The notes under the pieces are model-generated. The model worked only from the letters and a program-made list of their open reading frames with translations, was not told the origin of the DNA and did not search any database. Position numbers and translations under genes: made by a program. Positions 23,147-33,825 of a DNA stretch of 64,000 bases are shown here, one piece after another (the stretch's first letter is position 1; every line of letters starts with the position of its first letter). This DNA comes from an uncultured Bariatricus sp. (GTDB lineage: Bacteria; Bacillota; Clostridia; Lachnospirales; Lachnospiraceae): NCBI GenBank assembly GCA_934307065.1, contig CAKRCD010000009.1, positions 1 through 64,000 of the forward strand, written 5' to 3'.

Positions 23147-24040
23147 TTAGTTTACTTTTTTCTGATAAGTCGTAAAAACATAAGGGTATCCATATACAAT
23201 CCAGAAAATCACGGCTGTGTAGCGTAGGAATTTCCAGATCAGAAAAGAGTCAAATATTAATTTCGGAACAAGGTAGATGACCAGTGTCAACAGGATTCCG
23301 ATGAAAAAGCGAAGAAATAACGGTTTCTTTCCACCGGAATTTTCGGTAGTGAAATTGAGTCTGGTCCGTTCCAGATACCATCCGCTTACAAAGCCAATCG
23401 TGGCACCTGCCATTTTGAAACAGTCTTCAATATATTTGCGCTCAATGGTTCCATTCTGATATAGATAGAATGCATAGAGTGTAAAGAAAATGGCAAAAGC
23501 ACCAATAATCATACAGATGGAAAGTGTATATTTTTCATTTTCCAATATATGCTGACTTTTCCAGACGATGGCACTGATAATCAGTGTGACAATCAGGGCA
23601 GTGCAGACATCCTTCGGAGTGTGTACCCCCAGATACATTCTGGAAAAACCTACTGAAAGAAATAAAATAATATATAATAGCTTCAAATACCATCTTTTCG
23701 CTGCAAAAGTAAGTGGAGCAAACAGGCTTGCTGCACTTTGGGTATGCCCGCTGGGAAAAGAATAGCCTGTAGCAGCGCTTACTGCACTTTCTACAGGCTG
23801 AAAGTCCGAATCCAGCACCCATGGGCGCGGGATTCGAAATGTAATTTTCAGACCCTGCACACAAATCCCGGAAGTGACGTAAGTAAATCCGACAGTTGTG
23901 GCAAGTTTTTTATTATAGCACCAGTACAGAGCGCAGATAACCACTACAGGAAGCATTTCCTGCCCTAGATAGGTAATAAACTGGAAAATCTGTTCTCCAA
24001 GCGGTGTACGGATTTCGGAAAGCATCCATAAAAAATACAT
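23147..24040 (-). CDS. Membrane PAP2-family phosphatase
   Basis: A 297-aa polytopic membrane protein with the three phosphatase motifs of type 2 phosphatidic acid phosphatases: KITFRIPRPW, PSGHTQ and SRMYLGVHTPKD, where the conserved His residues form the active site. About eight hydrophobic segments are present. It probably dephosphorylates a lipid or isoprenoid phosphate. The ATG overlaps the typA stop by one base (TAATG), so it is coupled to typA. Confidence 0.9.
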   Translation of the reverse strand: MYFLWMLSEIRTPLGEQIFQFITYLGQEMLPVVVICALYWCYNKKLATTVGFTYVTSGICVQGLKITFRIPRPWVLDSDFQPVESAVSAATGYSFPSGHTQSAASLFAPLTFAAKRWYLKLLYIILFLSVGFSRMYLGVHTPKDVCTALIVTLIISAIVWKSQHILENEKYTLSICMIIGAFAIFFTLYAFYLYQNGTIERKYIEDCFKMAGATIGFVSGWYLERTRLNFTTENSGGKKPLFLRFFIGILLTLVIYLVPKLIFDSFLIWKFLRYTAVIFWIVYGYPYVFTTYQKKVN

Positions 24041-25863
24041 TAGTTTATTCCTCTTTTTCTCATCTTGCTGTCCAGAATCTTTTTGCGGATTCGGAGAGAC
24101 TTCGGAGTAACTTCAAGTAATTCGTCTGTATCAATAAAGTCCAAAGCCTCTTCCAGACTGAGTACCTTTGGAGGAGTCAGTTTTAATGCCTCGTCTGCAC
24201 TGGAAGAACGGGTATTTGTCAAATGCTTTGTTTTACATACATTTAATTCAATGTCATCGGTTTTTGCATTCTGTCCGACTACCATGCCTGCGTAAACTTT
24301 TTCACCCGGTTTGATGAAGAGTGTACCACGGTCCTGTGCGTTGAACAGTCCGTAGGCAACGGCTTCACCGGTCTCGAATGCAATCAGAGAACCCTGGCTG
24401 CGGTACTGGATGTCACCTTTATATGGGGCATAGCCGTCAAATGCAGTATTGATGATACCATTTCCTTTTGTGTCGGTTAAGAAGTCACCGCGATATCCGA
24501 TAAGCCCACGGGATGGAATAGAGAATTCCAGTCGGGTGTATCCACCATTTGACATTCCCATGTTGCGAAGTTCCCCTTTTCGTTGACTGAGCTTTTCGAT
24601 GACAACACCGGTAAATTCATCCGGCACATCAATGTATGCGATTTCCATTGGCTCTAATTTTTTACCATTTTCATCTGTCTTGTAAAGGACTTCTGCCTTG
24701 CTGACTGCAAATTCATAGCCTTCTCGACGCATATTTTCAACAAGTACGGATAAATGAAGTTCCCCACGTCCGGACACCTTGAAACTATCTGTATTGTCTG
24801 TTTCCTCTACACGAAGGCTGACATCTGTGTTCAGCTCACGGAACAGACGCTCACGTAAGTGACGGGAAGTAACGAATTTTCCTTCCTGTCCTGCAAATGG
24901 ACTGTCATTTACAATGAACTGCATTGCAATGGTTGGCTCAGAAATTTTCTGGAACTCAATCGGATTCGGTGCATCTAAGGAGCAGATGGTATCTCCGATG
25001 GAAATATCGGCAATCCCTGAGATAGCGACAATCGAACCGATACCGGCTTCTTTGACTTCTACTTTGTTCAGACCGTCAAATTCATATAATTTACTGATTT
25101 TTACTTTCTTCTGTTTGTCAGGGTCGTGGTGGTTTACTACAATCACATCCTGGTTGACAGAAATGGTACCGTTATCTACTTTACCAACACCAATACGTCC
25201 TACATATTCGTTGTAATCGATGGTACTAATTAACATCTGGGTACCGGCATCCGGGTCACCTTCCGGGGCAGGAATGTAGTCCAGAATGGTTTCAAACAAA
25301 GGTGTCATATCTACCGGCTCATCACCTGTATGGTAGGTTGCATACCCGTCTCTTGCAGACGCAAAGACGAATGGGCAGTCCAACTGGTCTTCATCAGCGC
25401 CCAGGTCAATGAGGAGTTCCAGCACTTCGTCGATGACATCGGCCGGTCTTGCTTCCGGACGGTCAATTTTGTTAATGCAGACAATAACGGGAAGCTTTAA
25501 AGCAAGTGCTTTCATCAAAACGAATTTTGTCTGTGGCATTGCGCCTTCGAATGCGTCAACAACAAGGATAACACCATTTACCATCTTAAGGACACGTTCT
25601 ACTTCGCCACCGAAGTCAGCATGTCCCGGAGTGTCAATGATGTTGATTTTTGTGTTTTCATAATATACAGCAGTGTTTTTGGAGAGGATGGTAATTCCTC
25701 GTTCACGCTCGATGTCGTTGGAATCCATGACACGTTCCGCTACTTCCTGATTTTCACGAAATACACCGCTTTGTCTTAAAAGTTGGTCTACCAATGTTGT
25801 TTTACCATGGTCAACATGGGCAATAATTGCAACATTTCTGATGTCTTCACGTTTTGTTCTCAT
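24040..25863 (-). CDS. typA: Translational GTPase TypA/BipA
   Basis: A 607-aa ribosome-binding GTPase related to EF-G, involved in ribosome assembly and stress adaptation. The G domain contains AHVDHGKTTL (P-loop), RERGITI (switch I), DTPGHADF and NKIDRPEA, followed by domain II, EF-G-like domains III and V, and the TypA C-terminal domain (GYRGDFLTDTKGNGI). It is first gene of a two-gene unit with the PAP2 phosphatase. Confidence 0.97.
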   Translation of the reverse strand: MRTKREDIRNVAIIAHVDHGKTTLVDQLLRQSGVFRENQEVAERVMDSNDIERERGITILSKNTAVYYENTKINIIDTPGHADFGGEVERVLKMVNGVILVVDAFEGAMPQTKFVLMKALALKLPVIVCINKIDRPEARPADVIDEVLELLIDLGADEDQLDCPFVFASARDGYATYHTGDEPVDMTPLFETILDYIPAPEGDPDAGTQMLISTIDYNEYVGRIGVGKVDNGTISVNQDVIVVNHHDPDKQKKVKISKLYEFDGLNKVEVKEAGIGSIVAISGIADISIGDTICSLDAPNPIEFQKISEPTIAMQFIVNDSPFAGQEGKFVTSRHLRERLFRELNTDVSLRVEETDNTDSFKVSGRGELHLSVLVENMRREGYEFAVSKAEVLYKTDENGKKLEPMEIAYIDVPDEFTGVVIEKLSQRKGELRNMGMSNGGYTRLEFSIPSRGLIGYRGDFLTDTKGNGIINTAFDGYAPYKGDIQYRSQGSLIAFETGEAVAYGLFNAQDRGTLFIKPGEKVYAGMVVGQNAKTDDIELNVCKTKHLTNTRSSSADEALKLTPPKVLSLEEALDFIDTDELLEVTPKSLRIRKKILDSKMRKRGIN

Positions 25864-26129
25864 TTTTTTACCCTTCTTTTATCTTCTTCTCATAAATATG
25901 TTGATATAGTGCCGGGACAAAATATAGCTGTCCCATGAATATTTTCTTATATAGTAAAAATTACATACCGTTCATTGTAGCACATTCCCATATTAGTTTA
26001 CAAGATGTAATCATTTATATTTTTTTATATGGGAAAATTTTCTTATTTTGGTTCTAAGTGGAGAAAAACGAACATAAATTAGGTATTGACCTAAAATACA
26101 GATATGAAAAGGAAGGAGATTTACGACGT

Positions 26130-26759
26130 ATGTCAGATAAGATTATTGAAAATAACCAAGTAACTATAATGGGACAGGTGGACAGCGAATTTGAATTCAG
26201 TCATGAGGTGTTCGGAGAAGGCTTTTATATAATAGAAGTGCTGGTAAAACGTCTGAGCAATTCGGATGACCGGATTCCACTGATGATTTCGGAAAGACTG
26301 ATTGATGTGACGCAGGATTACCGTGGAGAGTATATTGTGGCACACGGGCAGTTCCGCTCCTATAACCGCCATGAAGAACAGAAGAACCGGCTGGTGCTTT
26401 CTGTGTTTGCGCGAGAGGTTGAATTTGTAGAAGAAGAACCGGAGGGGACAAAGACGAACAGTATTTTACTGGATGGCTACATATGCAAAGAGCCGGTCTA
26501 CCGGAAAACTCCACTTGGCAGAGAGATTGCAGATTTATTGCTTGCGGTCAATCGTCCATATGGAAAATCCGATTATATTCCATGCATCTGCTGGGGAAGA
26601 AATGCAAGATTTGCATCCGGATTTGAGGTTGGAGAACATGTTCAGGTGCTTGGACGGATTCAGAGCAGGGAATATATTAAGAAGCTGTCCGAGACAGAAA
26701 CGCAAAAGCGGATTGCTTATGAAGTATCAGTGAGTAAATTAGAATGTATGTGTGAATGA
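26130..26759 (+). CDS. Single-stranded DNA-binding protein-like, two OB-fold segments
   Basis: A 209-aa protein. The C-terminal half reads as an SSB/PriB-type OB fold (LDGYICKEPVYRKTPLGREIADLLLAVNRPYGKSDYIPCICWGRNA, followed by EVGEHVQVLGRIQSREY). The N-terminal half looks like a second, diverged OB fold (VTIMGQVDSEFEF). It lacks the acidic SSB tail, so it is not the replicative SSB. AAGGAG lies 10 nt upstream of ATG 26130. It may serve recombination or repair. It is followed by the dapA promoter. Confidence 0.7.
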   Translation: MSDKIIENNQVTIMGQVDSEFEFSHEVFGEGFYIIEVLVKRLSNSDDRIPLMISERLIDVTQDYRGEYIVAHGQFRSYNRHEEQKNRLVLSVFAREVEFVEEEPEGTKTNSILLDGYICKEPVYRKTPLGREIADLLLAVNRPYGKSDYIPCICWGRNARFASGFEVGEHVQVLGRIQSREYIKKLSETETQKRIAYEVSVSKLECMCE

Positions 26760-26788
26760 GAAAACAGTAAAAGAGTAATATACATCAA

Positions 26789-26817
26789 TTGACATGGATT
26801 ACATTTAATGCTAAACT
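26789..26817 (+). promoter_or_regulatory. Predicted dapA promoter
   Basis: TTGACA 26789-26794, 17-nt spacer, TAAACT 26812-26817. No room for a lysine riboswitch before dapA. Confidence 0.65.
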
Positions 26818-26868
26818 TGGGTTAATTAGTTGAAGTACAGCAATAGAAGTAAAGTCAGGAGGATGCGT

Positions 26869-27759
26869 ATGTCTATTTTTACTGGTTCGGGTGTGGCAAT
26901 TGTAACACCATTTAATGAAGATGAAAGTGTCAATTATGACAAATTAGACGAATTGTTAGATTATCACTGCAGCAATGGGACAGATAGTATTATTATCTGT
27001 GGAACTACAGGAGAATCTTCTACATTATCAGAAGAGGAGCATATGGATGTTGTAAAGTTTGCTATTGAACGTGTGAATGGACGGCTTCCGGTAATTGCAG
27101 GAACAGGTTCCAACAGTACACTGACCACCATCCAGATGTCAAAGGAAGCGGTGGAAGACGGGGCAGATGGTCTTCTGCTTGTAACACCATATTATAATAA
27201 GTGTACGCAGGGTGGTCTGATTGCACATTATACCGCAGTTGCCAAGGAAGCAAAGGCTCCGATTATTCTATACAGCGTAGCAAGTCGTACCGGAGTGAAT
27301 ATTGCACCGGAGACGGTAGCTGCCTTATATAAAGATGTAGAAAATATCGTGGCTGTGAAGGAAGCTTCCGGTAATATCAGTCAGGTTGCAAAGATTATGA
27401 ATCTGACCGATGGAAAGATTGATTTATATTCTGGAAATGATGACCAGATAGTACCACTGCTATCGCTTGGCGGAAAAGGTGTTATTTCCGTGCTTGCAAA
27501 TATTGCACCGCAGTATACTCATGATATTTGTGCAAAATTCTTCGCCGGGGATGTGGAAGGAAGCTGTAAGATGCAGTTAGATGCCATTCCGCTTATTGGA
27601 AAATTATTCTGCGAAGTAAATCCAATTCCAGTGAAGAAGGCGCTGAATCTGCTTGGAAAAGATGTGGGACCGCTCCGTATGCCGCTTACTGAGATGACGG
27701 AGGAAAATGCTTCCGCTTTGGCAAAAGCAATGAAAGAGTTTGGATTAGAAGTAATGTAG
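26869..27759 (+). CDS. dapA: 4-hydroxy-tetrahydrodipicolinate synthase
   Basis: A 296-aa TIM-barrel lyase that condenses pyruvate with aspartate semialdehyde, the first step committed to lysine and diaminopimelate. Motifs include GTTGESSTLS near residue 45, the active-site Tyr in VTPYYNK, and the Schiff-base Lys in VAVKEASGN near residue 165. AGGAGG lies 6 nt before ATG 26869; upstream ATGs are poorly placed. A terminator separates it from dapB. Confidence 0.96.
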   Translation: MSIFTGSGVAIVTPFNEDESVNYDKLDELLDYHCSNGTDSIIICGTTGESSTLSEEEHMDVVKFAIERVNGRLPVIAGTGSNSTLTTIQMSKEAVEDGADGLLLVTPYYNKCTQGGLIAHYTAVAKEAKAPIILYSVASRTGVNIAPETVAALYKDVENIVAVKEASGNISQVAKIMNLTDGKIDLYSGNDDQIVPLLSLGGKGVISVLANIAPQYTHDICAKFFAGDVEGSCKMQLDAIPLIGKLFCEVNPIPVKKALNLLGKDVGPLRMPLTEMTEENASALAKAMKEFGLEVM

Positions 27760-27763
27760 AATA

Positions 27764-27789
27764 AAAGGGACCTTTTTAAAGGTCCCTTT
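27764..27789 (+). terminator. Intrinsic terminator between dapA and dapB
   Basis: AAAGGGACC pairs with GGTCCCTTT around a TTTTTAAA centre. T-poor tail (TTTG), so read-through to dapB is plausible. Confidence 0.7.
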
Positions 27790-27836
27790 GTTGTCTGTAT
27801 CAAATTGTGAAAAGATATACAATGGAGGAAAAGAGA

Positions 27837-28595
27837 ATGGTTAGAGCAATCATGCATGGCTGTAATGGCAAAATGGGTCAGGTAATTACAAGACTGGCAG
27901 CAGAAGATGGGCAGATAGAAATTGTAGCTGGTATCGATAGAAATAAAGCATTGAACAATACCTATCCTGTTTTTGAAACCTTAAAAGAGTGTAATGTAGA
28001 AGCAGATGTTGTGATTGATTTTTCCAATGCAGCAGCTGTAGAGGAACTGCTTAAAGTATGTGTGGAAAAACAGCTTCCGGTAGTCCTTTGCACAACCGGG
28101 CTTTCGGAAGAACAGCTCGATAAGACAGAAGAGGCAGCAAAAAAAGTAGCAGTATTGCGTTCTGCCAATATGTCGCTTGGAATTAATTTGTTGATGAAAC
28201 TGCTTCAGCGTGCAGCTGTCGTGCTGGCTCCGGCAGGATTCGATATGGAAATTGTAGAGAAACATCATAACCAGAAACTGGATGCGCCAAGCGGAACTGC
28301 GATTGCCCTGGCGGATTCTATGAATGAAGCAATGGATAAAGCATACACTTATACTTATGACAGAAGTAAGGAAAGGAAAAAAAGAGAAAAGCAGGAAATC
28401 GGTATTTCAGCAGTCCGTGGAGGAACCATTGTGGGAGAACACGAAGTGATTTTTGCGGGTGCCGATGAAGTGATTGAATTCAAGCATACGGCCTACTCGA
28501 AGGCAATATTTGGAAAAGGTGCCATAGAAGCAGCAAAATATCTTGCGGGAAAGCCTGCGGGACGGTATGATATGAGTGATGTGATTCAGTTATAA
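27837..28595 (+). CDS. dapB: 4-hydroxy-tetrahydrodipicolinate reductase
   Basis: A 252-aa NAD(P)H-dependent reductase of the diaminopimelate/lysine pathway, acting directly after DapA. The N-terminal dinucleotide loop is HGCNGKMGQ, and the catalytic and substrate motif is EKHHNQKLDAPSGTA. The ATG at 27837 follows GGAGG. It follows dapA and precedes fbp. Confidence 0.96.
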   Translation: MVRAIMHGCNGKMGQVITRLAAEDGQIEIVAGIDRNKALNNTYPVFETLKECNVEADVVIDFSNAAAVEELLKVCVEKQLPVVLCTTGLSEEQLDKTEEAAKKVAVLRSANMSLGINLLMKLLQRAAVVLAPAGFDMEIVEKHHNQKLDAPSGTAIALADSMNEAMDKAYTYTYDRSKERKKREKQEIGISAVRGGTIVGEHEVIFAGADEVIEFKHTAYSKAIFGKGAIEAAKYLAGKPAGRYDMSDVIQL

Positions 28596-28617
28596 GAACG
28601 GTATGTGGGAGGAAAAC

Positions 28618-30570
28618 ATGGAAGAACTGAGACAAAAGTATCTGGAAAGGCTGTCCGAGCTGTTTCCATCGATTTCAAAGGCTTCATCGGAAATTATCAA
28701 TTTGCAGGCAATTTTAAATCTGCCGAAGGGGACGGAACATTTTCTGACGGATATTCATGGAGAATACGAGGCATTTAACCATGTGTTAAAAAACGGATCC
28801 GGAACCATTAAGCGTAAGATAGAAGATGTGTTTGGAAACACTATGAGCAGTAAAGATAAACAGACTCTGGCTACAGTGATTTACTATCCAAAAGAAAAAA
28901 TGGAGGAAATTAAAACCAGAGAGTCAAACATGGATGACTGGTATAAGATTATGCTGTACCGGATGATTGAAATCAGTAAGAACGCAGCAAGGAAATACAC
29001 CCGCTCAAAGGTACGGAAGGCTCTTCCGAAGGAATACGCTTATATCATGGAAGAACTGATTATGGCGAAAACAGACATGCCGGATAAAGAATCTTACTAT
29101 GCTTCGATTATTAATACCATTATTGAAATCGGATGTGCGGAGGAATTTATTGTTGCAATGAGTGAGCTGATTCAGAGACTGACCGTGGATCATCTTCATA
29201 TTGTGGGGGATATTTATGACCGTGGTCCGGGGCCACATCTGATTATGGACAAGCTTCTGACCTATCATTCTCTGGATATTCAGTGGGGAAATCATGATGT
29301 GCTCTGGATGGGTGCGGCAGCAGGCCAGGAATGTTGTATTGCAAATGTAATCCGTATTTGTGCCCGATATGGCAATCTGGATATCCTTGAAGATGGCTAT
29401 GGGATTAATCTGCTTCCACTGGCCAATTTTGCACTGAATGCGTATGCCGATGATCCGTGTACCTGTTTTGCACTGAAAGGTCCTGCACAGGAACATCCGG
29501 AAGAAAAGGAACTGAATATGAAAATGCACAAGGCAATCAGTGTCATTCAGTTCAAACTGGAAGGACAATGTTCAAAGCGTTATCCGGAATATGGATTTGA
29601 ACGGAGAAATTTTTTAGATAAAATTAATTGGGAAAAAAGAACTGTAAATGTAGATGGAGAAGAATATCCGATGCTGGATGTGAATTTCCCGACCATTGAC
29701 CGGGAGCATCCATACGAATTGTCAGAAGAGGAGACAGAAATTGTAGACCGTCTTGTTTCGGCATTTTCAGGATGTGAAAAGCTTCAGCATCATATGCGTT
29801 TCTTGTTAAATAAAGGTTCGTTGTATAAAATTTACAATTCAAATTTGTTATATCATGGCTGTGTTCCGCTCACAAATGAAAAAAGGCTGAAAGAGGTTAA
29901 CATATACGGAAAAACATATAAAGGACGTGCACTTTACGATGCACTGGATGCTTATATCAGACAGGGATTCTTTGCGGTAGATAAGGAAGAACGCAGAAAA
30001 GGAAGAGACCTGATGTGGTATATCTGGCAGGGCGAAAATTCTCCGCTTTTTGCCAAAAGCAAGATGGCTACATTTGAACGTTATTTTCTGGAAGATGAAG
30101 AAGTGAAAAAAGAGCACAAAAATGCCTATTATAAATGTCTGGAAAATGAAGAAGTGATTGATATGATTTTGAGAGAGTTCGATTTAGAACCGCAACGTTC
30201 TCATATTATTAACGGGCATGTTCCGGTAAAGACAAAAGATGGGGAAAGCCCAATCAAATGCAATGGAAAAGTACTTGTAATAGATGGAGGATTTTCGAAA
30301 GCTTATCAGAGTCAGACAGGAATTGCGGGGTATACACTGATTTATAACTCTTATGGCTTGATTCTTGCAGCACATGAACCGTTTGAATCGACTGAGGCCG
30401 CAATTAAAAAAGAAATTGATATTCATTCAGATAGTGTTATCGTAAGAAGGGTTATTTCAAGAAAAAGTGTTAATGATACAGATGAAGGTAAAGTGTTAAG
30501 GGAACGGATTGCTGACTTGGAAACCTTGCTGACAGCCTATCGAAGTGGAAAAATTATTGAAAAAGTTTAA
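28618..30570 (+). CDS. fbp: Class III fructose-1,6-bisphosphatase
   Basis: A 650-aa Firmicute-type FBPase (FBPase_2) for gluconeogenesis, unrelated to class I enzymes and of normal length. Metallophosphatase motifs are visible: TDIHGEYEAF, GDIYDRGPGP and GNHDVLWMGA. The start at 28618 follows GGGAGG; an ATG at 28603 has no binding site. It sits 22 nt after dapB and may be in the same transcript. Confidence 0.96.
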   Translation: MEELRQKYLERLSELFPSISKASSEIINLQAILNLPKGTEHFLTDIHGEYEAFNHVLKNGSGTIKRKIEDVFGNTMSSKDKQTLATVIYYPKEKMEEIKTRESNMDDWYKIMLYRMIEISKNAARKYTRSKVRKALPKEYAYIMEELIMAKTDMPDKESYYASIINTIIEIGCAEEFIVAMSELIQRLTVDHLHIVGDIYDRGPGPHLIMDKLLTYHSLDIQWGNHDVLWMGAAAGQECCIANVIRICARYGNLDILEDGYGINLLPLANFALNAYADDPCTCFALKGPAQEHPEEKELNMKMHKAISVIQFKLEGQCSKRYPEYGFERRNFLDKINWEKRTVNVDGEEYPMLDVNFPTIDREHPYELSEEETEIVDRLVSAFSGCEKLQHHMRFLLNKGSLYKIYNSNLLYHGCVPLTNEKRLKEVNIYGKTYKGRALYDALDAYIRQGFFAVDKEERRKGRDLMWYIWQGENSPLFAKSKMATFERYFLEDEEVKKEHKNAYYKCLENEEVIDMILREFDLEPQRSHIINGHVPVKTKDGESPIKCNGKVLVIDGGFSKAYQSQTGIAGYTLIYNSYGLILAAHEPFESTEAAIKKEIDIHSDSVIVRRVISRKSVNDTDEGKVLRERIADLETLLTAYRSGKIIEKV

Positions 30571-30641
30571 TAAAAATACATAAAATCCCCCAATCTGTAA
30601 ATAGTAAGGATTACCTATTAATTATTTGCGGAAAGGGAGAT

Positions 30642-31001
30642 ATGAAAATGAAATATGTAAGAAGATTGTTATTAATTTCTTTTTGCGCTATGCTGTTGAC
30701 TTTTACTGCATGCGGAAACAACGATGCCAACGATGGCAATAATACGGTAAATGATGCCACGAATGGAAGTGACGGTCCGGTAACAGACGGAAATACTGCT
30801 ACAGATAATAATGCAGCAGACGGTGTTGGTAAAGGATTGGAAGACGCTGCGGATGGTATTGGCGAAGGTATCCGGGATGCAGCAGACGGCATTGGAGACG
30901 GTGCAGAAGATATCATAGATGGTGCTCGGAATAATGCAGAAAATGCTACTCAGGGAACTAAGAACGGAGTAGATAATGATGGAACTAACGTAACAAGATA
31001 A
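30642..31001 (+). CDS. Small lipoprotein with 11-residue tandem repeats
   Basis: A 119-aa secreted protein with a lipobox (signal peptide ending LTFTA, then Cys24). An Asn/Asp/Thr-rich linker follows, then five tandem 11-residue units from residue 57 to 111, such as NAADGVGKGLE, DAADGIGEGIR and DAADGIGDGAE. Hendecad repeats of this kind form right-handed amphipathic helices, as in LEA-like and apolipoprotein segments. Function unknown. AAAGGGAG precedes the start. Confidence 0.8.
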   Translation: MKMKYVRRLLLISFCAMLLTFTACGNNDANDGNNTVNDATNGSDGPVTDGNTATDNNAADGVGKGLEDAADGIGEGIRDAADGIGDGAEDIIDGARNNAENATQGTKNGVDNDGTNVTR

Positions 31002-31031
31002 GAGAATAGGAAAAAAGAACAGCGATATCAT

Positions 31032-31065
31032 TTACCGCCTGTCCTGGAAACAGGGCAGGCGGTAA
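31032..31065 (+). terminator. Hairpin after the lipoprotein gene
   Basis: TTACCGCCTG pairs with CAGGCGGTAA around an inner CTG/CAG stem. No strong T tract follows, so it may be a weak terminator. Confidence 0.5.
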
Positions 31066-31142
31066 AGAATTTATTGACAGACTTATGGATAAAAGGTCAA
31101 AGTCTTTTTTGGTTAACATTTAGTTAACAGTTTATAAATTGA

Positions 31143-31171
31143 TTGAAGTAGAAACGAAAGCGTGATAAAAT
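31143..31171 (+). promoter_or_regulatory. Predicted secA promoter
   Basis: TTGAAG 31143-31148, 17-nt spacer, TAAAAT 31166-31171. Confidence 0.55.
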
Positions 31172-31225
31172 AAAACGATAATGTTGATATCATATGATGA
31201 ATAAAACACAAGGAGTTAATCAAAA

Positions 31226-33793
31226 ATGGGTTTTTTAGAAAAGATATTTGGAACACATAGCCAGAATGAGCTGAAAAGAATTTATCCAATTGTTGACCAT
31301 ATTGAAGCACTGGAACCAGAGATGCAAAAGTTATCTGATGAAGAATTAAGGGACAAAACCAGGGAATTTAAAGAACGTCTTGGAAATGGCGAGACACTGG
31401 ATGATATTCTTCCGGAAGCATTTGCAACCGTGCGCGAGGCAGCATCCCGTACACTTGGAATGCGTCATTACCGCGTACAGTTAGTTGGTGGAATCATCCT
31501 GCATCAGGGACGTATTGCAGAAATGAGAACCGGTGAAGGTAAAACATTGGTTTCTACACTCCCGGCATATCTGAATGCACTGACCGGAGAAGGTGTACAT
31601 ATTGTCACGGTCAATGATTATCTGGCAAAGCGTGATGCAGAGTGGATGGGACAGGTTCATGAATTTCTGGGGCTGACTGTCGGTGTTGTGCTGAATTCTA
31701 TGACAAATGATGAGCGTCGTGAGGCATATAACTGCGATATTACTTATGTGACGAATAATGAACTCGGATTTGATTATCTGAGAGATAACATGGTTATCTA
31801 CAAGGAACAGCTTGTGCAGAGAGGCATGAAATATGCCATCATCGATGAGGTAGACTCTGTATTGATTGATGAAGCAAGAACGCCACTTATTATTTCCGGA
31901 CAGAGTGGAAAATCAACAAGATTATATGAAGCATGCGATATACTTGCACGCCAGTTACAGCGTGGAGAAGCCAGTGGGGAATTTTCCAAGATTGATGCGA
32001 TTATGGGTGAGACCATCGAAGAGACCGGTGATTTCATTGTAAATGAAAAGGAAAAGAGCGTAAACCTGACAGAAGATGGTGTGAAGAAAGTTGAACAGTT
32101 CTTCCATATCGATAATCTGGCAGATGCAGAAAATCTGGAAATCCAGCATAATATTATTTTAGCACTCCGTGCACATAACCTGATGTTTAAAGATCAGGAT
32201 TATGTGGTAAAAGACGATGAGGTTCTGATTGTAGATGAATTTACCGGACGTATTATGCCGGGCCGCCGCTATTCAGACGGTCTTCATCAGGCGATAGAAG
32301 CAAAAGAACATGTAAAGGTTAAAAGAGAAAGCAGAACTCTGGCAACGATTACGTTCCAGAACTTATTTAATAAATATGAGAAGAAGAGTGGTATGACGGG
32401 TACCGCCCTGACAGAAGAGCAGGAGTTCCGTGATATTTACGGAATGGATGTTATTGAGATTCCGACCAATCTTCCGGTTCAGCGAGTAGATTTAAATGAC
32501 GTAGTTTACAAGACAAAGAGAGAAAAATATCATGCTGTTATCCAGGAAATCTGTGAAGCACATGCCAAAGGACAACCTGTTCTGGTTGGTACGATTACGA
32601 TTGAAACTTCGGAACTGCTCAGCAAAATGTTGTCAAGAGAAGGAATTCAGCATAATGTGTTGAATGCCAAATTCCATGAAAAGGAAGCAGAAATTGTAGC
32701 ACAGGCAGGACAGCACGGAGCGGTAACAATCGCAACAAACATGGCTGGTCGTGGTACGGATATTAAGCTGGACGATGCTGCAAGAGAAGCAGGCGGTCTT
32801 AAGATTATCGGTACAGAGCGGCATGAGTCCCGGCGTATTGATAATCAGCTCCGCGGACGTTCCGGACGTCAGGGAGACCCGGGGGAATCCAGATTCTATC
32901 TGTCTCTGGAAGATGATTTACTTAGATTGTTCGGATCAGAACGTCTGATGGAAATCTTCAATGCCCTTGGAGTAGAAGAGGGAGAGCAGATTGAGCATAA
33001 AATGCTTTCCAATGCCATCGAAAAGGCACAGACAAAGATTGAAAACAACAACTTTGGAATCCGTAAGAATCTGTTAGAATATGACCAGGTAATGAATGAA
33101 CAGAGAGAGATTATCTACGAAGAGAGACGTCGTGTACTGAATGGAGAAAGCATGCGTGAATCCATTTTCCATATGATTACAGACTTTGTGGAAAATGCGG
33201 TAGATGGAAACATTACTCCGGACCAGGATTGTGAAGAATGGGATTTGATTGCACTGAACAGGGATTTACAGGATGTAATTCCAACATTGCCATTGGTAAC
33301 GCCAGAGGATGTGAAGGGGAAAGAAGTAAAACAGCTGAAGCATCTGTTAAAAGAACGTGCTGCAAAGGCTTACGAGGACAAAGAAGCAGAGTTCCCGGAA
33401 GCAGAACATTTACGAGAAGTAGAGCGTGTATTCTTACTGCGTGTTATTGATGCAAAATGGATGGCACATATTGATGATATGGACCAGCTCCGCCAAGGAA
33501 TCGGTCTTCAGGCTTACGGCCAGAAAGACCCACTGGTAGAGTACAAAATGCTTGGTTATGACATGTTTGGTGAGATGACAAGAGCTATCACGCTTGATAC
33601 TGTTCGTCTGCTGTTCCACGTAAAAGTAGAGCAGAAGGTAGAGCGTGAGCAGGTTGCCAAGGTAACAGGAACCAACAAGGATGAGTCAGCCGCAAAGGCA
33701 CCAAAGACACGGTCTGAAAAGAAGGTTTATCCGAATGATCCTTGCCCTTGCGGAAGCGGTAAGAAATATAAACAGTGTTGTGGAAGAAAATAA
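31226..33793 (+). CDS. secA: Preprotein translocase ATPase SecA
   Basis: An 855-aa motor that drives secretory proteins through SecYEG. DEAD-like motor motifs are visible: [10 protein letters not shown] (Walker A, near residue 98-108), [16 protein letters not shown] (Walker B) and [12 protein letters not shown] (motif VI). The preprotein cross-linking domain lies between, and the protein ends in a zinc-binding SEC-C motif ([14 protein letters not shown]). The operon continues with prfB. Confidence 0.98.
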   Translation: MGFLEKIFGTHSQNELKRIYPIVDHIEALEPEMQKLSDEELRDKTREFKERLGNGETLDDILPEAFATVREAASRTLGMRHYRVQLVGGIILHQGRIAEMRTGEGKTLVSTLPAYLNALTGEGVHIVTVNDYLAKRDAEWMGQVHEFLGLTVGVVLNSMTNDERREAYNCDITYVTNNELGFDYLRDNMVIYKEQLVQRGMKYAIIDEVDSVLIDEARTPLIISGQSGKSTRLYEACDILARQLQRGEASGEFSKIDAIMGETIEETGDFIVNEKEKSVNLTEDGVKKVEQFFHIDNLADAENLEIQHNIILALRAHNLMFKDQDYVVKDDEVLIVDEFTGRIMPGRRYSDGLHQAIEAKEHVKVKRESRTLATITFQNLFNKYEKKSGMTGTALTEEQEFRDIYGMDVIEIPTNLPVQRVDLNDVVYKTKREKYHAVIQEICEAHAKGQPVLVGTITIETSELLSKMLSREGIQHNVLNAKFHEKEAEIVAQAGQHGAVTIATNMAGRGTDIKLDDAAREAGGLKIIGTERHESRRIDNQLRGRSGRQGDPGESRFYLSLEDDLLRLFGSERLMEIFNALGVEEGEQIEHKMLSNAIEKAQTKIENNNFGIRKNLLEYDQVMNEQREIIYEERRRVLNGESMRESIFHMITDFVENAVDGNITPDQDCEEWDLIALNRDLQDVIPTLPLVTPEDVKGKEVKQLKHLLKERAAKAYEDKEAEFPEAEHLREVERVFLLRVIDAKWMAHIDDMDQLRQGIGLQAYGQKDPLVEYKMLGYDMFGEMTRAITLDTVRLLFHVKVEQKVEREQVAKVTGTNKDESAAKAPKTRSEKKVYPNDPCPCGSGKKYKQCCGRK

Positions 33794-33825
33794 TATAAAA
33801 AATTAGCAAGATGAGAGGTGATAGA

